64,000 nt of DNA from Prolixibacter sp. NT017 (lineage in GTDB: Bacteria; Bacteroidota; Bacteroidia; Bacteroidales; Prolixibacteraceae), in the NCBI RefSeq assembly GCF_009617875.1, contig NZ_BLAV01000001.1, positions 434,001-498,000 of the forward strand, given 5' to 3'. The stretch's first letter is position 1. Each line of letters starts with the position of its first letter. Position numbers and translations under genes: made by a program. Under the pieces are notes generated by a model, which saw only the letters and a program-made list of their open reading frames with translations, was not told where the DNA came from and did not search any database. Positions 1 to 10,400 of this stretch are shown one piece after another.

Positions 1-1
1 C

Positions 2-91
2 ACCCGTTCATGGTTTGCCTGGGCTAACACACTTTTCGGGGAGTTAATTCTAAAATTGGTTAACGAAGGAAAAATGAAATGCCTGGAATAA
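2..91 (+). CDS. 3' end of a CDS, possibly GH125 family (partial)
   Basis: Frame 2 is open from the window edge to a TAA at 89-91 and encodes 29 residues, beginning TRSWFAWANTLFGELIL. The other plus frames hit stops early, so this is probably the C-terminus of a gene that starts outside the window. The WFAWANxLFGELIL pattern resembles the C-terminal end of GH125 (metal-independent exo-alpha-mannosidase-like) proteins as I remember them; this is recall rather than a search result. A terminator-like hairpin follows about 60 bp downstream, which supports this being the end of a transcription unit. A fragment this short cannot settle the function. Confidence 0.5.
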   Translation, partial: TRSWFAWANTLFGELILKLVNEGKMKCLE

Positions 92-1164
92 ACAACGACA
101 GAAGACAAACAACTGGCAGGTTTTTTCATAGATAGTAGATTAGCGGACTCTTCTTCCATAACGGGGGAGAGTCCATTTTCAAAGCGCGTCTTATTGCTCA
201 GTCCATGAGAAAACATTTTTACTGGTAGGAAACATCTGATTCTGGTGCTAAATGCCTTTGCGACGCATCAATTTACAACAGAACTTTCAAATGTTCTAAT
301 ACCTTTAAAACTTCATCTTTTTCTGGGAGGCAAATAATCTGTCGTTCATCTCCCTGTTCAAAAACGTGTTTAATTTACTGGGCTCACGTTTAACCAGTCT
401 GTTTTGTCTATATCCCCAGATATTACTCTTTGTATTTTCGACAAGTCAGAGGGAGATTTTTATTTCTTCTTCTTTTCCAGCTCGATATCGTAATAAGTTT
501 GGTAATAATCGTAAAAATACCTTTCATCAATACCCGGTTTTCCCCATTCTGAGGACAAAGGTTGGATTCTACGTTACCCTTTGGTTATAGTCTCTAGTGT
601 CTGAGTAGACTCGTGGAATTCCATGACATTTTTTTCGACTGTTTTCTTTTCTTAAGTTCATATTTCAGAATTTTATCAGATTGTATTCCTTTGTGATTGA
701 GGTTTTTGGAATTGTTTCATAATACTTTGATGAATCAAAAATAAGCAAGATTGTTATTCTTATACACCATGAGGAATGACGTATATTTCTCATCATGAGG
801 TGCTTAATGATTTAGTGGTTTTTCGCATTTGATCCACATTTTTCCTTTTGAAATAAACGTATAACGTGTTTATAATAAATGCATTCTGAATTGCGTGAAC
901 TATAAGGTGATCTGTTTTTAAGCGTTTGCGGCAAATAGTTGTTTTTCATATAAAAGTAAAGAGGGGGTTGAATCCTGGTACCTCGTCGAAAATGAAGGGG
1001 GTAGAGCGATGCTTTAACCCCTTTTTTGTTTGTGATATCTTCTGTTTTCGAAATAAGTCATCAAATGCGAATAAGTGGCAATTATTAATTTACAAAGGGA
1101 AAAAACCGGTATTTGTAAAAGATTCCCGATTGAGACGGATAATTTCAATTTCAAACCGAGACTG
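92..1164. other. Intergenic region, no recognisable gene
   Basis: Apart from the hairpin at 121-178, I see no ORF with recognisable protein features; the short open frames have no family-like composition. At 964-1027 there is a terminator-like structure: GGGGTTGAA can pair with TTTAACCCC (one G-U pair, 40-nt loop) before a run of six T. An alternative shorter stem AAGGGG/CCCCTT overlaps it. No gene ends just before it, so it may terminate a small or lost transcript. Confidence 0.4.
121..178 (+). terminator. Terminator-like hairpin after the partial gene
   Basis: The arms GGACTCT and AGAGTCC form a perfect 7-bp stem around a 16-nt loop, followed by ATTTTC. The stem is preceded by TTTTTTCATAGAT. 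The same arrangement recurs at 57718-57780 with a longer stem, so the two look like copies of one element. Confidence 0.55.
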
Positions 1165-1624
1165 ATGAAACAACCGTTTAACAACCTGACCAAACAAGAT
1201 ATTTATCTTCCTGTGACTCCTGCTTTCCTGTATTATCCAGTTACGAAGCAAAACACCCTATTTGTTCTGTGCGAGATGTAATCAACTGATAAATAATTTT
1301 CCCGCAAATCTTATGGATTCATCAGGGGAGACAATCTGGATAACATAACTGAATTGTTCGAAGGAAGCCAATACGGTCAGAGGAGCCGACATTTGTGCGG
1401 TTTTGTATGCCATCGTTTCTATTGTCAGCTGTTTACTGGTTGACGGGCAAATTGTCCGATTGGATGGGGTGAGCAGCCTTTGGGGCAGCATCAGTGCCGA
1501 AGGGAAAGCGACCGCTGATGAAGCAAATGCCACTACAATTAAAGGAGCGAAAGTCGTTTTTTCTCCGGGCAAAGAGATAAAAGAAATGCTGAAAACAGTA
1601 AGCTGCACGAAAAGGGGGGGATGA
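1165..1624 (+). pseudogene. Broken HU-family (IHF/HU-like) DNA-binding protein
   Basis: The 3' half is open in frame 2 (1403-1624 and a little upstream) and reads like the C-terminal two thirds of Bacteroidota HU-type proteins: EANTVRGADICAVLYAIVS, then DGQIVRL, ISAEGKATADEANA, TIKGAKVVFSPGKEIKEMLK and a basic TKRGG end. Upstream in the same frame lies a matching segment (FPANLMDSSGETIWIT), but a TAA at 1346-1348 interrupts it. The plausible N-terminus (MKQPF...YYPVTKQ, ATG at 1165) is in frame 1 and ends at about 1281. The gene therefore carries at least one frameshift and one in-frame stop. The intact family makes nucleoid-associated proteins of about 130-150 residues. It is probably a dead copy, unrelated to the PUL. 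Confidence 0.65.
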
Positions 1625-2261
1625 CCGTAAAATTCTGCGCCGTGGAAATTTTTTTTTCACAGCACAAAAATAAATTCTCACGGCATAAAAATTTTTTTTC
1701 ACCGCAGAGAATTTAGCACGGGTTTCGGTTTATTTGGAGACGATCATTTTCGGGCGTTTCAGTATTCTGTGGCCGTGAATTATGATGACACGGGGGACTA
1801 TTCTACCATGTTCAAAAGTATTCCGGTTTTTCGCAAGTCCCAAAAGTCTTTCTGCCGATCACCCCATCACTTTGGCTATTCTCATTGTCACAATAGACAA
1901 GACTGGTCTTATCTAAGTTCCACCTCTCTTTGGTAAAGGATTTCGGCAGCAAGAATCGGAAAAAAAAGATTTGATAAAGAAACTGACTATTGTTGAGGGA
2001 AGATGTCATCAATTAAGGTTGGTCGATCCAACTGAATAACCTTCATTATTCGCGAATAAACTCAGTACTCATTCAAACCATCTGATGCTTAATAACAGTT
2101 ATCAAAACCCCAGTGAAATTCTTGTATATATTTGAGGGAGCATGACAAAGCACAGGACATGAGAAGGGTGAATTAGAAGCAGATTTATTTGGATGGCTGT
2201 TTGTATTGTTTAGATTTGTATAATTTACACTTATTCCGGAAATGGAACTTATGTCGAAAAG
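1625..2261. other. Intergenic region upstream of the HTCS gene
   Basis: No convincing gene. At 1629-1714 there is A/T-rich sequence with several inverted segments (AAATTCTC at 1672-1679 against GAGAATTT at 1707-1714, and long T runs). On the minus strand, about 1730-1800 encodes a short basic tail ending RILKRPKMIVSK and a stop, which might be the remnant end of a lost gene. The last 200 bp presumably hold the HTCS promoter; I could not assign a clear -33/-7 pair. Confidence 0.35.
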
Positions 2262-5200
2262 ATGGGGAAAAGTAAGCTTATCATAGTGAAGGGGTTACTC
2301 TTGATGTTTTTGTTGTTTTCAAGTATAGTCTCGTTTTCTGCCAATGTTCAGTTTCATGATATGAACAAGAAATTTGGCATTTCTTTAAGAGAGACTAATG
2401 AAGTCATGAAGGACAATTATGGTTTCATTTGGGTTTCTTCCAAGATGGGAATTTTAAGACTTGCCGAAGATGATTATCACATTTATAAGCTTCCCTATGA
2501 AACCGCTGATGTCATTAGCGTTAAGCTCGCTTTTAACAAGAAAAAATCTGTTCTTTTTGCCTATACGAACAACGGGCAGATTTTTAAATATAACTCTGTC
2601 TATGACCGTTTTGATTTACTGGTCAATCTTAGTAAAATGATGTCCAACCAGTATTTAAGTGTAAATAATATGCTGGTTAGCGACAACAATGTTATCTGGT
2701 TAGGAACATCGGCGGGGCTTTATCGATATGCTGACGGAAAGCTGGCACAAGTTGGAAAGTACGATACTAATATTAATGGCTTGGAATGGTATACAAGAGA
2801 CAAATTATTTGTTGCTCATCTAAACAAGATCACACTATTGGATACTCATGACGGGGACACAGAGCTGTTTTATAAGGGAATACCTGAAGATATCAATGTT
2901 TCAAAATTGTATTACGATAAAAAATCTCAGAGACTGTGGGTCGGAACTTTGTCTAGCGGGATGTTTTATCTCACCTCTGATAATACAAAAGTATCGAGCC
3001 ATAAAATAAATGGTTTACCTAAACAACCGATTTTGGCTGTTGAGGCGAACTCCGATTCAACCCTATTGCTTGGGATCGATGGACAAGGAATTTGGGAGTT
3101 GAATAAAAATAACGATCAGATTCTTAACGTGTACAAACAAGATGCTGATAATCCAACATCTCTTAATGGAAATGGAGTTTACGATATCTTTTGCGATGAT
3201 TCAAGGAGGGTTTGGGTATGCACCTATAGCGGGGGGCTTTCATATTTTGAGCAGGCAACTCCTCAGGTTGAGAGAGTGGAACATATGATTAATAATCACA
3301 ACTCGCTGGTCGATAATGATGTTAATAGTGTTTGTGAAGATGGAGACCGGAATATTTGGTTTGCAACAAATAATGGGATAAGTCGCTGGGATACAAAAAA
3401 CAATAAGTGGAGTTCTTATTACAAAAACGAGAAAAAACAAGCGCAGGTTTTTCTTTCCCTATCTGAAGATAATCGAGGAAGAATTTGGGCGGGTACTTAT
3501 TCTTCGGGTGTATATGTGTTGGATAGTCGGAATGGGAGGGAACTGGCGCATTATTCCAAAGGGATCAGAGGCTCTAAAATTTCGGTTAATTATGTCTTTA
3601 GTATTCTTAAGGATTCTCAGGGAGATATATGGATTGGTGGGGTTCAGGGGGATTTAATTTGTTACTCGGACAAAGAGGATAAAGTTCGTTCCTATCCCAA
3701 TTTTCCAGTTGATGTTATTAAGGAGCTTTCACCCGGGAAGATTTTACTTGGTTGCACCTATGGATTGTTGATGTTAGACAAACGCACCGGAGAAGCGACC
3801 CGGTTGTTGGATGGATTTCTGGTTTATGATATTCTGGTAAGAGGAGATGTTATATGGCTGTGTACCAGTGGGGATGGATTGGTGTGGTATAACGTCAAAA
3901 CTCATAAGTCAGGCACATTCACTACAAAATCGGGTTTACCATCAAATTTTGTCAACAGCATTTCATATGCTAAAGGCTTTTTGTGGTTAGGTACCGAAAA
4001 TGGATTATGTCGTTTCGATCCTAATGACAATAGTGTGCTTGTGTATCCATCTCGTGTGGCTCTTTCTCATGTATCATTTAATCGGGATGCAAACTATCAA
4101 CTTAGGGATGGTCGATTGATTTGGGGTACGAACCGTGGAGCCGTGATATTCAATCCCAAATCAATACATAGGGTAAACCCCAAAGGAAAAATCTATTTCC
4201 AGGATCTTTTGATTTCGGGGCGTTCAATTCGCGATATACCAAAATTCAAGCTAAAAAGCCCTCTTGATAGTCTGAAATCTATTTCTCTAAAGTATACGCA
4301 GAATACGCTGACTCTTAGTTTGGTCTCAGTAGGTACCTCTGTCGCAGATTCGAAATTCTCGTGGAAACTGGAAGGATTGGATAATCAGTGGAGTACGCCT
4401 TCCGGTAATCATACACTTACTTATGCTAATATTCCGAGTGGAGATTATGCGTTGAAAATCAAGATGTATGATGGTTCAATCTCTCATCTGATTGATGAGC
4501 GGACTATCGTTTTGCATATGATTCCCCCTTTTTGGCAACTTGGCTGGTTTAAGTTTTTGATATTCCTTTTTGTCATGGGAATAACAATAATTGTTTTTGC
4601 ATACTATATCGATAGGCTCAAGAAGCAACACTCCGAAGAAAAAATTCGTTTTTTCACAAATACTGTGCATGATATTCGTACTTCGCTGACTCTTATCGGT
4701 GCACCCATTGAAGAACTGAATAAAGAGTCGAATCTGAGTAAACTTGGACGTTATTATTTAAATCTGGCAACCGAACAAGCCCGCCGTTTATCTTCGGTAG
4801 TTACACAATTAATGGACTTTGAGAAGGTTGATGTTGGAAAAGAGCAACTTAACCTGACGATGACAGATGTAGTGAAAGTGATTCAAAATAGAATCCAGAT
4901 GTTTGAATCACTGGCGAAAAGCAAAGATATCCGTCTTGTCTTCGATTCAAATCAATCGAGCTATGAAGCGGCTTTGGATGAAGTTTTGATTGAGAAAGTT
5001 TTGGATAATCTCTTATCAAATGCAATCAAGTATTCTCATCCCAATTCTGAGGTTCACATTAGTTTGGAATGCAACGATAGTAAATGGAGTGTGGAAGTAA
5101 CAGATCATGGTATTGGTATAAGTAAAAAGGCCCAACGGCAGCTTTTTAAAGAGTTTTACCGGGCAGAGAATGCGATAAACTCAAAAATAGTTGGTTCAGG

Positions 5201-6173
5201 CATCGGGCTTATACTGACCAGGAATTATATTCATATGCATGGCGGCGATATTTTTTGCACTAGCCAGGAAAATACAGGAACTACATTTCAGGTGGTTATT
5301 CCAAAGAAAAAAATATTGCCGGATGAAGAGTCCCTCAGGAAAGGTGAAAGAAGCGAGACCACTGTTTCACCTTTATCTGTGGACAACGAGGAGCTCCAAG
5401 AACCACCTGTTCAGGCTCCGCTGACTAGAATGCGGATTTTGGTGGTTGAGGATAATGATGATTTAAGAGGGTTTTTGAGGAATGCATTTCGGGAACAATT
5501 TGAAGTGCACGATGCTGGCGATGGTGATGAGGCGTGGAGGTTCATTCAGAAGAGCATGCCTGACTTGGTTGTTTCGGATATTATGATGCCTAATATGGAT
5601 GGCTTCGAATTGTGCCAAAAGATGAAGTCAACTTACGAGACTTCTCACATTCCTGTCATTCTTCTTACATCTATGTCTGCAAAAGCGCAGAAGTTGCATG
5701 GTCTGGGACTGGGGGCCGATGATTATTTGACCAAACCATTTGATGTGTCTGTTTTGATACAGAAGATAAAATCAATTGTTCAGAACCGAAATGCAGTAAG
5801 GGAAAAGGCTCTGAAATTAATAAGGAGCGACGAGCAGGAATCTATATTGGCAAATGAGATGAATGATAAGTTTGTAAAACAGATGTTAGAGGTTGTCAGG
5901 GCAAATATTTCCAATACCGAATTCAACAAAGATGAATTTGCATCTGCCATGAACGTGAGTTCATCTCTATTGTACAAGAAGGTTAAATCTCTGACGGATC
6001 AATCTCCCACAGATTTCGTAAAAAGCGTTCGGCTGGATCACGCGTTGGAGCTCTTGCAAGGGGGGCGTCACACAGTCACAGAAATAAGCGAATTATGCGG
6101 ATTCTCCAGTGTCGGATATTTTAGTACAGTATTTAAAAAGCACTTTGGAAAATCTCCGACGGATATATTGTAG
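2262..6173 (+). CDS. Hybrid two-component system sensor/regulator (HTCS)
   Basis: A 1303-residue one-protein signalling system of the kind that controls Bacteroidota PULs. In order it shows a signal peptide (about 1-27), a periplasmic two-propeller sensor built of Reg_prop repeats (recurring IWVGT/FWLGTENGL-like motifs, about 40-640), a Y_Y_Y domain (about 660-750), one membrane segment (about 757-783), a HisKA domain with the phospho-acceptor His803 in the motif HDIRTSLT, and a HATPase_c domain (NLLSNAIKYS, DHGIGI, GSGIGL). A receiver domain follows with phospho-acceptor Asp1106 in SDIMMPNMDG, then a C-terminal AraC-type HTH pair (about 1200-1303). Such proteins bind an oligosaccharide in the periplasm and activate the PUL directly. 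Being beside SusCD and xylanases, it probably senses a xylo-oligosaccharide. The usual Pro of the H-box is Ser here, a minor deviation. Confidence 0.95.
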   Translation: MGKSKLIIVKGLLLMFLLFSSIVSFSANVQFHDMNKKFGISLRETNEVMKDNYGFIWVSSKMGILRLAEDDYHIYKLPYETADVISVKLAFNKKKSVLFAYTNNGQIFKYNSVYDRFDLLVNLSKMMSNQYLSVNNMLVSDNNVIWLGTSAGLYRYADGKLAQVGKYDTNINGLEWYTRDKLFVAHLNKITLLDTHDGDTELFYKGIPEDINVSKLYYDKKSQRLWVGTLSSGMFYLTSDNTKVSSHKINGLPKQPILAVEANSDSTLLLGIDGQGIWELNKNNDQILNVYKQDADNPTSLNGNGVYDIFCDDSRRVWVCTYSGGLSYFEQATPQVERVEHMINNHNSLVDNDVNSVCEDGDRNIWFATNNGISRWDTKNNKWSSYYKNEKKQAQVFLSLSEDNRGRIWAGTYSSGVYVLDSRNGRELAHYSKGIRGSKISVNYVFSILKDSQGDIWIGGVQGDLICYSDKEDKVRSYPNFPVDVIKELSPGKILLGCTYGLLMLDKRTGEATRLLDGFLVYDILVRGDVIWLCTSGDGLVWYNVKTHKSGTFTTKSGLPSNFVNSISYAKGFLWLGTENGLCRFDPNDNSVLVYPSRVALSHVSFNRDANYQLRDGRLIWGTNRGAVIFNPKSIHRVNPKGKIYFQDLLISGRSIRDIPKFKLKSPLDSLKSISLKYTQNTLTLSLVSVGTSVADSKFSWKLEGLDNQWSTPSGNHTLTYANIPSGDYALKIKMYDGSISHLIDERTIVLHMIPPFWQLGWFKFLIFLFVMGITIIVFAYYIDRLKKQHSEEKIRFFTNTVHDIRTSLTLIGAPIEELNKESNLSKLGRYYLNLATEQARRLSSVVTQLMDFEKVDVGKEQLNLTMTDVVKVIQNRIQMFESLAKSKDIRLVFDSNQSSYEAALDEVLIEKVLDNLLSNAIKYSHPNSEVHISLECNDSKWSVEVTDHGIGISKKAQRQLFKEFYRAENAINSKIVGSGIGLILTRNYIHMHGGDIFCTSQENTGTTFQVVIPKKKILPDEESLRKGERSETTVSPLSVDNEELQEPPVQAPLTRMRILVVEDNDDLRGFLRNAFREQFEVHDAGDGDEAWRFIQKSMPDLVVSDIMMPNMDGFELCQKMKSTYETSHIPVILLTSMSAKAQKLHGLGLGADDYLTKPFDVSVLIQKIKSIVQNRNAVREKALKLIRSDEQESILANEMNDKFVKQMLEVVRANISNTEFNKDEFASAMNVSSSLLYKKVKSLTDQSPTDFVKSVRLDHALELLQGGRHTVTEISELCGFSSVGYFSTVFKKHFGKSPTDIL

Positions 6174-7234
6174 GTTGGTATGGATTGGTCTGGTCGTGGT
6201 TGCAGCTGATGTATGTTTGTTAAACTGGTATATGAAGAGTCGTCGTATGTCAGTTTTTTTTTATGCATTATTAAATAGTTGATATTTAGGTTATAGAATG
6301 TTGTGTCCGGGTGGTGAAAATCTAAATTTTAAAATCAAAATCTAAAATTACAAAAGTATATCGCCAAGAAGTTTATTTAACATATGACTTAGGATTGAGG
6401 TTAGGGTGTTTGTTGTTAATGTGCACAATGTGAGTGATTTGTATTATTTTTGATTCTCTCCATTTATTTGTATCTCAAATTTAAAAATCTGTGTCTGTAA
6501 TTGAAATATCAAAATAATGTCAGGGTTTAGTTTTACGCCAGTAAGATAAATTTTTCAAACCTAACATTGTTGCTATGAATAAATCATCATTACGACCGGT
6601 AAAGCGTTTGGCTTTTTCTAAAATTAAAATTCCTATGCCCTCATCTTCTTCTTGTTCAGAAGATTGTGCAGTATCACTTATTAATTGCATGAGTTTGATT
6701 GCCTGCTGACTTCGGGTGATAAATCAACGTTGCCAGATGGTAGGTTGATTTGGTGAGTTGGAATGTAAACTGCAATGCAAGAAGATATCTCATTATCATG
6801 ATGATATGAGTCAGTTAAATAGTTTGTTGTGCATAGCTTTAGAAGCTGTATTTGTAAGTGGAGTTATCGGAATACTTATCGGGTATTTTGTGTGTTGGGA
6901 TCTCTTGCGATTCACTCTACTCCAATTGAAGCAGACAAAAAGCATATCATCAGGATTGTAGATTACTTTTTCATTTTCAGGAATTTTCTGACTTCTTCTG
7001 CAGCACGCTTATTTGAGCTTAATACACATGATTCTCATATCAAGTGATTTGTAACTACGACTACTCATTGAATAACTAAAATCGATTTAAAATTCAAGCC
7101 TATGATTAAGACAAAGAACAACTACTGTATGCCTCTTGAGAGGGCAATGATTATTTACGACAAAATAGTCACCTGAATATTTCTTGTTAGTGAAAAACTG
7201 TCAAAAGATATAGATAATGAAATTAATATAGGAA
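6174..7234. other. Long leader/regulatory gap between HTCS and susC
   Basis: About 1 kb with no convincing gene; the short open frames (for example 6758-6961) have no family resemblance. It holds the operator-like direct repeat at 6471-6510, about 725 bp ahead of susC. That distance implies either a long 5' leader or a second promoter nearer the gene. I could not fix a -7/-33 promoter by eye. Confidence 0.5.
6471..6510 (+). promoter_or_regulatory. Candidate HTCS operator A (direct repeat)
   Basis: TATCTCAAATTTAAAAATC is followed 21 bp later by a weaker second half, TGTCTGTAATTGAAATATC. The first half matches the copy at 22441 over TCTCAAATTT. Direct repeats spaced two helical turns apart suit AraC-type DNA-binding domains such as that of the upstream HTCS. 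The binding is inferred. Confidence 0.5.
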
Positions 7235-10200
7235 ATGAAAAACAGAAAGATACAATATCAAACGATTTCTTTATCAGCATTAAGATTGAAGTTGTTTGTC
7301 ACAGGAATCGGGATGGTCTTATTGCTAATTTGCAGTAGTACATCAGTGTTTGCACAAAACGAGACTTACGTTCATGGTACTGTGGTAGACGAACAGCACG
7401 AACCAATTGTCGGAGCTGCAGTTGTGGTAAAAGGAGAGCCAACGATTGGTGTTGTTACTGATGTAAACGGAAAGTTCTCTCTCAAAGTGCCAGAAGGGGC
7501 AAAAGCACTTATGGTTTCTTTCATCGGCATGAAGGCACAGGAAATTCCGGTTGATACAAAAAAGAGTATTACTGTTGTCTTAAAGCCTCAATCGGTTCAG
7601 TTGAATGAAACAGTTGTGGTTGGATATGGTCAGCAGAAAAAGAAGAGTGTGGTTGGCGCAATAGCGCAGACCAAAGGCGAAGTCCTGGAGAAGTCTGGAG
7701 GTGTTCCGACTGTGGGGCAAGCTTTAACCGGTAATTTACCGGGAGTTATAACTGTTTCAACACAAGGAACTCCTGGAGCCGAAGATCCCAAGATTTATAT
7801 TCGGGGTCAAAGTACGTGGAATAACAGCGATCCGCTGATTTTGGTCGATGGAATCGAACGACCAATGAACAGTGTGGATGTTAGTTCGATTGCCAGTATC
7901 TCTGTATTAAAGGATGCGTCGGCTACTGCGGTATATGGTGTAAGAGGCGCGAATGGTGTAATTTTGATTACCACAAAGCATGGAAAGGAAGGTAAGGCTC
8001 AGATACGGGTTACTGCTAATACAACCATGAAATTGCCATCGAAACTGGCGAGTAAATACGACTCTTATGATGCGCTGAATTTGCGAAATCAAGCAATCGA
8101 ACGTGAATTGGCGCTTTATCCGTCAGCGTGGGATGAATACCTGCCTCAGGCAATACTCAATAAGTATCGTAATCCTGCCAATGAAACAGAAAGAGAGCGC
8201 TACCCGAACGTGGATTGGCACGACGTGATGATCAAAAAATTTGCTATGGACCATAACGTCAATGTGAATGCTTCGGGTGGTACTTCTTTCGTTAAATATT
8301 TCACTTCGGTCGACTATCTATACGAAGGTGATATTTTGAAGAAGATCCCCAATGGGAAATCTTATAATCCTGGATATGGATACAACCGTCTCAATGTTCG
8401 AAGTAACTTAGATTTCAATTTGACTAAAACGACTGTTCTGACGGTTAATCTTTCCGGTTCTTATGGTGTTAAGCAGGATGCATACGGCCAGGACGACTGG
8501 GAATATCGTATTTGGAGTAGTATTTACAGTACCCCACCGGACGCCTACTTACCTAAATATCCTGATGGTTCGTGGGGATACTATTTCAAGCACGAGGTTG
8601 ATGCTATTAACTCCGCTGCTACAATAGCCAATAACGGTATCCGGAAAATTACAACTACCCGGATTAATACTGATTATACATTGAAGCAGGATTTAAGTAT
8701 GCTCTTAAAGGGGCTGAATGCGAAAGGTACACTCTCTTACGATAATACCTTTAAAACCGTAGGAGGAATTTATGACAATGGCAATATCCAACAAAAATGG
8801 ATAGATCCTGCTACTGGAGAAGCAACCTATACTCAATATTTAGGGACAAACCAGTTTGATTTTATACCAACGCGTTGGAGTCCCCGGGCTGATGAAACGT
8901 ATACAAACAGATGGGGAGGGAGTGAAAACTACCGTAAGTTATATTATGAGTTACAGCTAAACTATGGCAGAAAATTCGGGCAGCACGACGTAACAGCTAT
9001 GGGAGTGTTTAGTCGTGACCAATACGCTACGGGTAGTGAATTTCAGCATTTTCGTGAGGACTGGGTTTCCCGTGTCACTTATAATTATGCATCCAAATAC
9101 TTTCTTGAGGTAAATGGTGCCTATAACGGTTCGGAGAAGTTTGGCCCCAGCAATCGTTTTGCTTTTTTCCCTTCCGGAGCTGTAGGATGGATGATTAGCC
9201 AGGAAGGATTCATGAAGTCATTGAAATTTCTGGATATGCTGAAACTTCGTGCTTCCTATGGATTGGTAGGAGATGACAACGTGAGTGAACGATGGCTCTA
9301 TATGACCCAGTGGACCTATGGTGGAAATACGCATTTGGGATCAACCAGTTCCGATACCAGTCCTTATACGTGGTGGTCGGAATCCAAAATTGGAAACCCT
9401 GATATTCATTGGGAGAAGGTTGCAAAAGCTAATTTTGGAGTAGATTATTCTTTCCTGAATAACTTATTCGCAGGTAGTGTAGATGTTTTCAACGATTACC
9501 GGACTGATATTCTCTTGGCAGGCAACAGCCGGGCGGTTCCTTCATATTTTGGAGGTACACCGGCAATGGCTAACCTTGGTAAGGTTCGTGTAAAAGGTTA
9601 TGAATTAGAATTACGTGTTAATAAGACATTACCTAACGGAGTTCGCCTGTGGGGGAACTTTAATATGTCACATGCGAAGGATCGGGTTATTGAAGCGGAT
9701 GATCCGCTGCTCAAAGATAATTATTTGAAAACTGAAGGAAAGCAAATTGGGCAAACCCGTTCCATGATAAGTGATGGTTACTATAATACATGGGATCAGG
9801 TTTACAGTAGTACCCGGTTGAATACATATGATGCAGAAAAACTACCAGGGAACCTTTATATCGTGGATTTTAACGGCGATGGAGTGATTGACTCTTACGA
9901 TAATGTGCCCTATGGATATCCCGAGCGTCCTCAGAATACATATAGCGCAAAAATCGGTGTCGATTGGAAAGGATTTAGCGCTTTTGTGCAGTTCTACGGT
10001 GTAAACAATGCCAATCGCTATTTGTCACTGGCCGATTTCTCGGGACATATTGACAGGGCTTACAACAATGGTACAGTTTGGACGAAAGACAATCCGAACG
10101 CGAATATACCGATGCCGCGGTGGGATTCTCACATGGCCTATACGGGAACCACGTATTTGTACGACGGCTCCTACGTTCGATTGAAGAATGCTGAGATTGC

Positions 10201-10390
10201 TTATACGTTCAGGAGCAATATATCATCCTGGCTTGACCGAATTGGTGCTAATTCTCTTCGTGTTTATTTGAACGGCGATAACTTATTGTTATGGACGAAG
10301 ATGCCGGATGACCGTGAAGTTAATATGGGGGCATCTACAGCCTATCCTACAGTGAGACGCATCAATCTTGGGCTTAATTTAACTTTCTAA
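7235..10390 (+). CDS. SusC-like TonB-dependent outer-membrane transporter (pair 1)
   Basis: A 1051-residue TonB-dependent receptor that imports oligosaccharides with its SusD partner. Visible are a signal peptide ending near VFAQ (about 41), a carboxypeptidase-regulatory-like domain (VHGTVVDEQHEPIVGAAVVV..., about 45-125), the conserved LNETVVVGYGQQKKKSVVGAI segment leading into the plug, and the plug signature LKDASATAVYGVRGANGV with ILITTKHGK. The rest is a 22-strand barrel ending in the typical aromatic C-terminus (NLGLNLTF). It starts with an ATG after AGGA at 7229-7234. The SusD gene begins 10 bp after its stop, so the two are co-transcribed. Length and architecture are normal for the family. 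A xylan-oligosaccharide substrate is inferred from the neighbouring enzymes. Confidence 0.95.
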   Translation: MKNRKIQYQTISLSALRLKLFVTGIGMVLLLICSSTSVFAQNETYVHGTVVDEQHEPIVGAAVVVKGEPTIGVVTDVNGKFSLKVPEGAKALMVSFIGMKAQEIPVDTKKSITVVLKPQSVQLNETVVVGYGQQKKKSVVGAIAQTKGEVLEKSGGVPTVGQALTGNLPGVITVSTQGTPGAEDPKIYIRGQSTWNNSDPLILVDGIERPMNSVDVSSIASISVLKDASATAVYGVRGANGVILITTKHGKEGKAQIRVTANTTMKLPSKLASKYDSYDALNLRNQAIERELALYPSAWDEYLPQAILNKYRNPANETERERYPNVDWHDVMIKKFAMDHNVNVNASGGTSFVKYFTSVDYLYEGDILKKIPNGKSYNPGYGYNRLNVRSNLDFNLTKTTVLTVNLSGSYGVKQDAYGQDDWEYRIWSSIYSTPPDAYLPKYPDGSWGYYFKHEVDAINSAATIANNGIRKITTTRINTDYTLKQDLSMLLKGLNAKGTLSYDNTFKTVGGIYDNGNIQQKWIDPATGEATYTQYLGTNQFDFIPTRWSPRADETYTNRWGGSENYRKLYYELQLNYGRKFGQHDVTAMGVFSRDQYATGSEFQHFREDWVSRVTYNYASKYFLEVNGAYNGSEKFGPSNRFAFFPSGAVGWMISQEGFMKSLKFLDMLKLRASYGLVGDDNVSERWLYMTQWTYGGNTHLGSTSSDTSPYTWWSESKIGNPDIHWEKVAKANFGVDYSFLNNLFAGSVDVFNDYRTDILLAGNSRAVPSYFGGTPAMANLGKVRVKGYELELRVNKTLPNGVRLWGNFNMSHAKDRVIEADDPLLKDNYLKTEGKQIGQTRSMISDGYYNTWDQVYSSTRLNTYDAEKLPGNLYIVDFNGDGVIDSYDNVPYGYPERPQNTYSAKIGVDWKGFSAFVQFYGVNNANRYLSLADFSGHIDRAYNNGTVWTKDNPNANIPMPRWDSHMAYTGTTYLYDGSYVRLKNAEIAYTFRSNISSWLDRIGANSLRVYLNGDNLLLWTKMPDDREVNMGASTAYPTVRRINLGLNLTF

Positions 10391-10400
10391 AACAGGCGTA

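Noticed and set aside
1282-1608. Minus-strand 108-codon open frame
   Set aside because: It lies antisense to the HU-like pseudogene, whose plus-strand residues match a known family.
1730-2012. Minus-strand gene remnant ending RILKRPKMIVSK
   Set aside because: The basic tail looks protein-like, but the upstream frame is interrupted by stops and the next open frame (1812-2012) has no recognisable family; too weak to call.
6758-7047. Short plus-strand open frames ahead of susC
   Set aside because: No signal, family motif or convincing ribosome-binding site; two overlapping frames in A/T-rich leader DNA look like chance.
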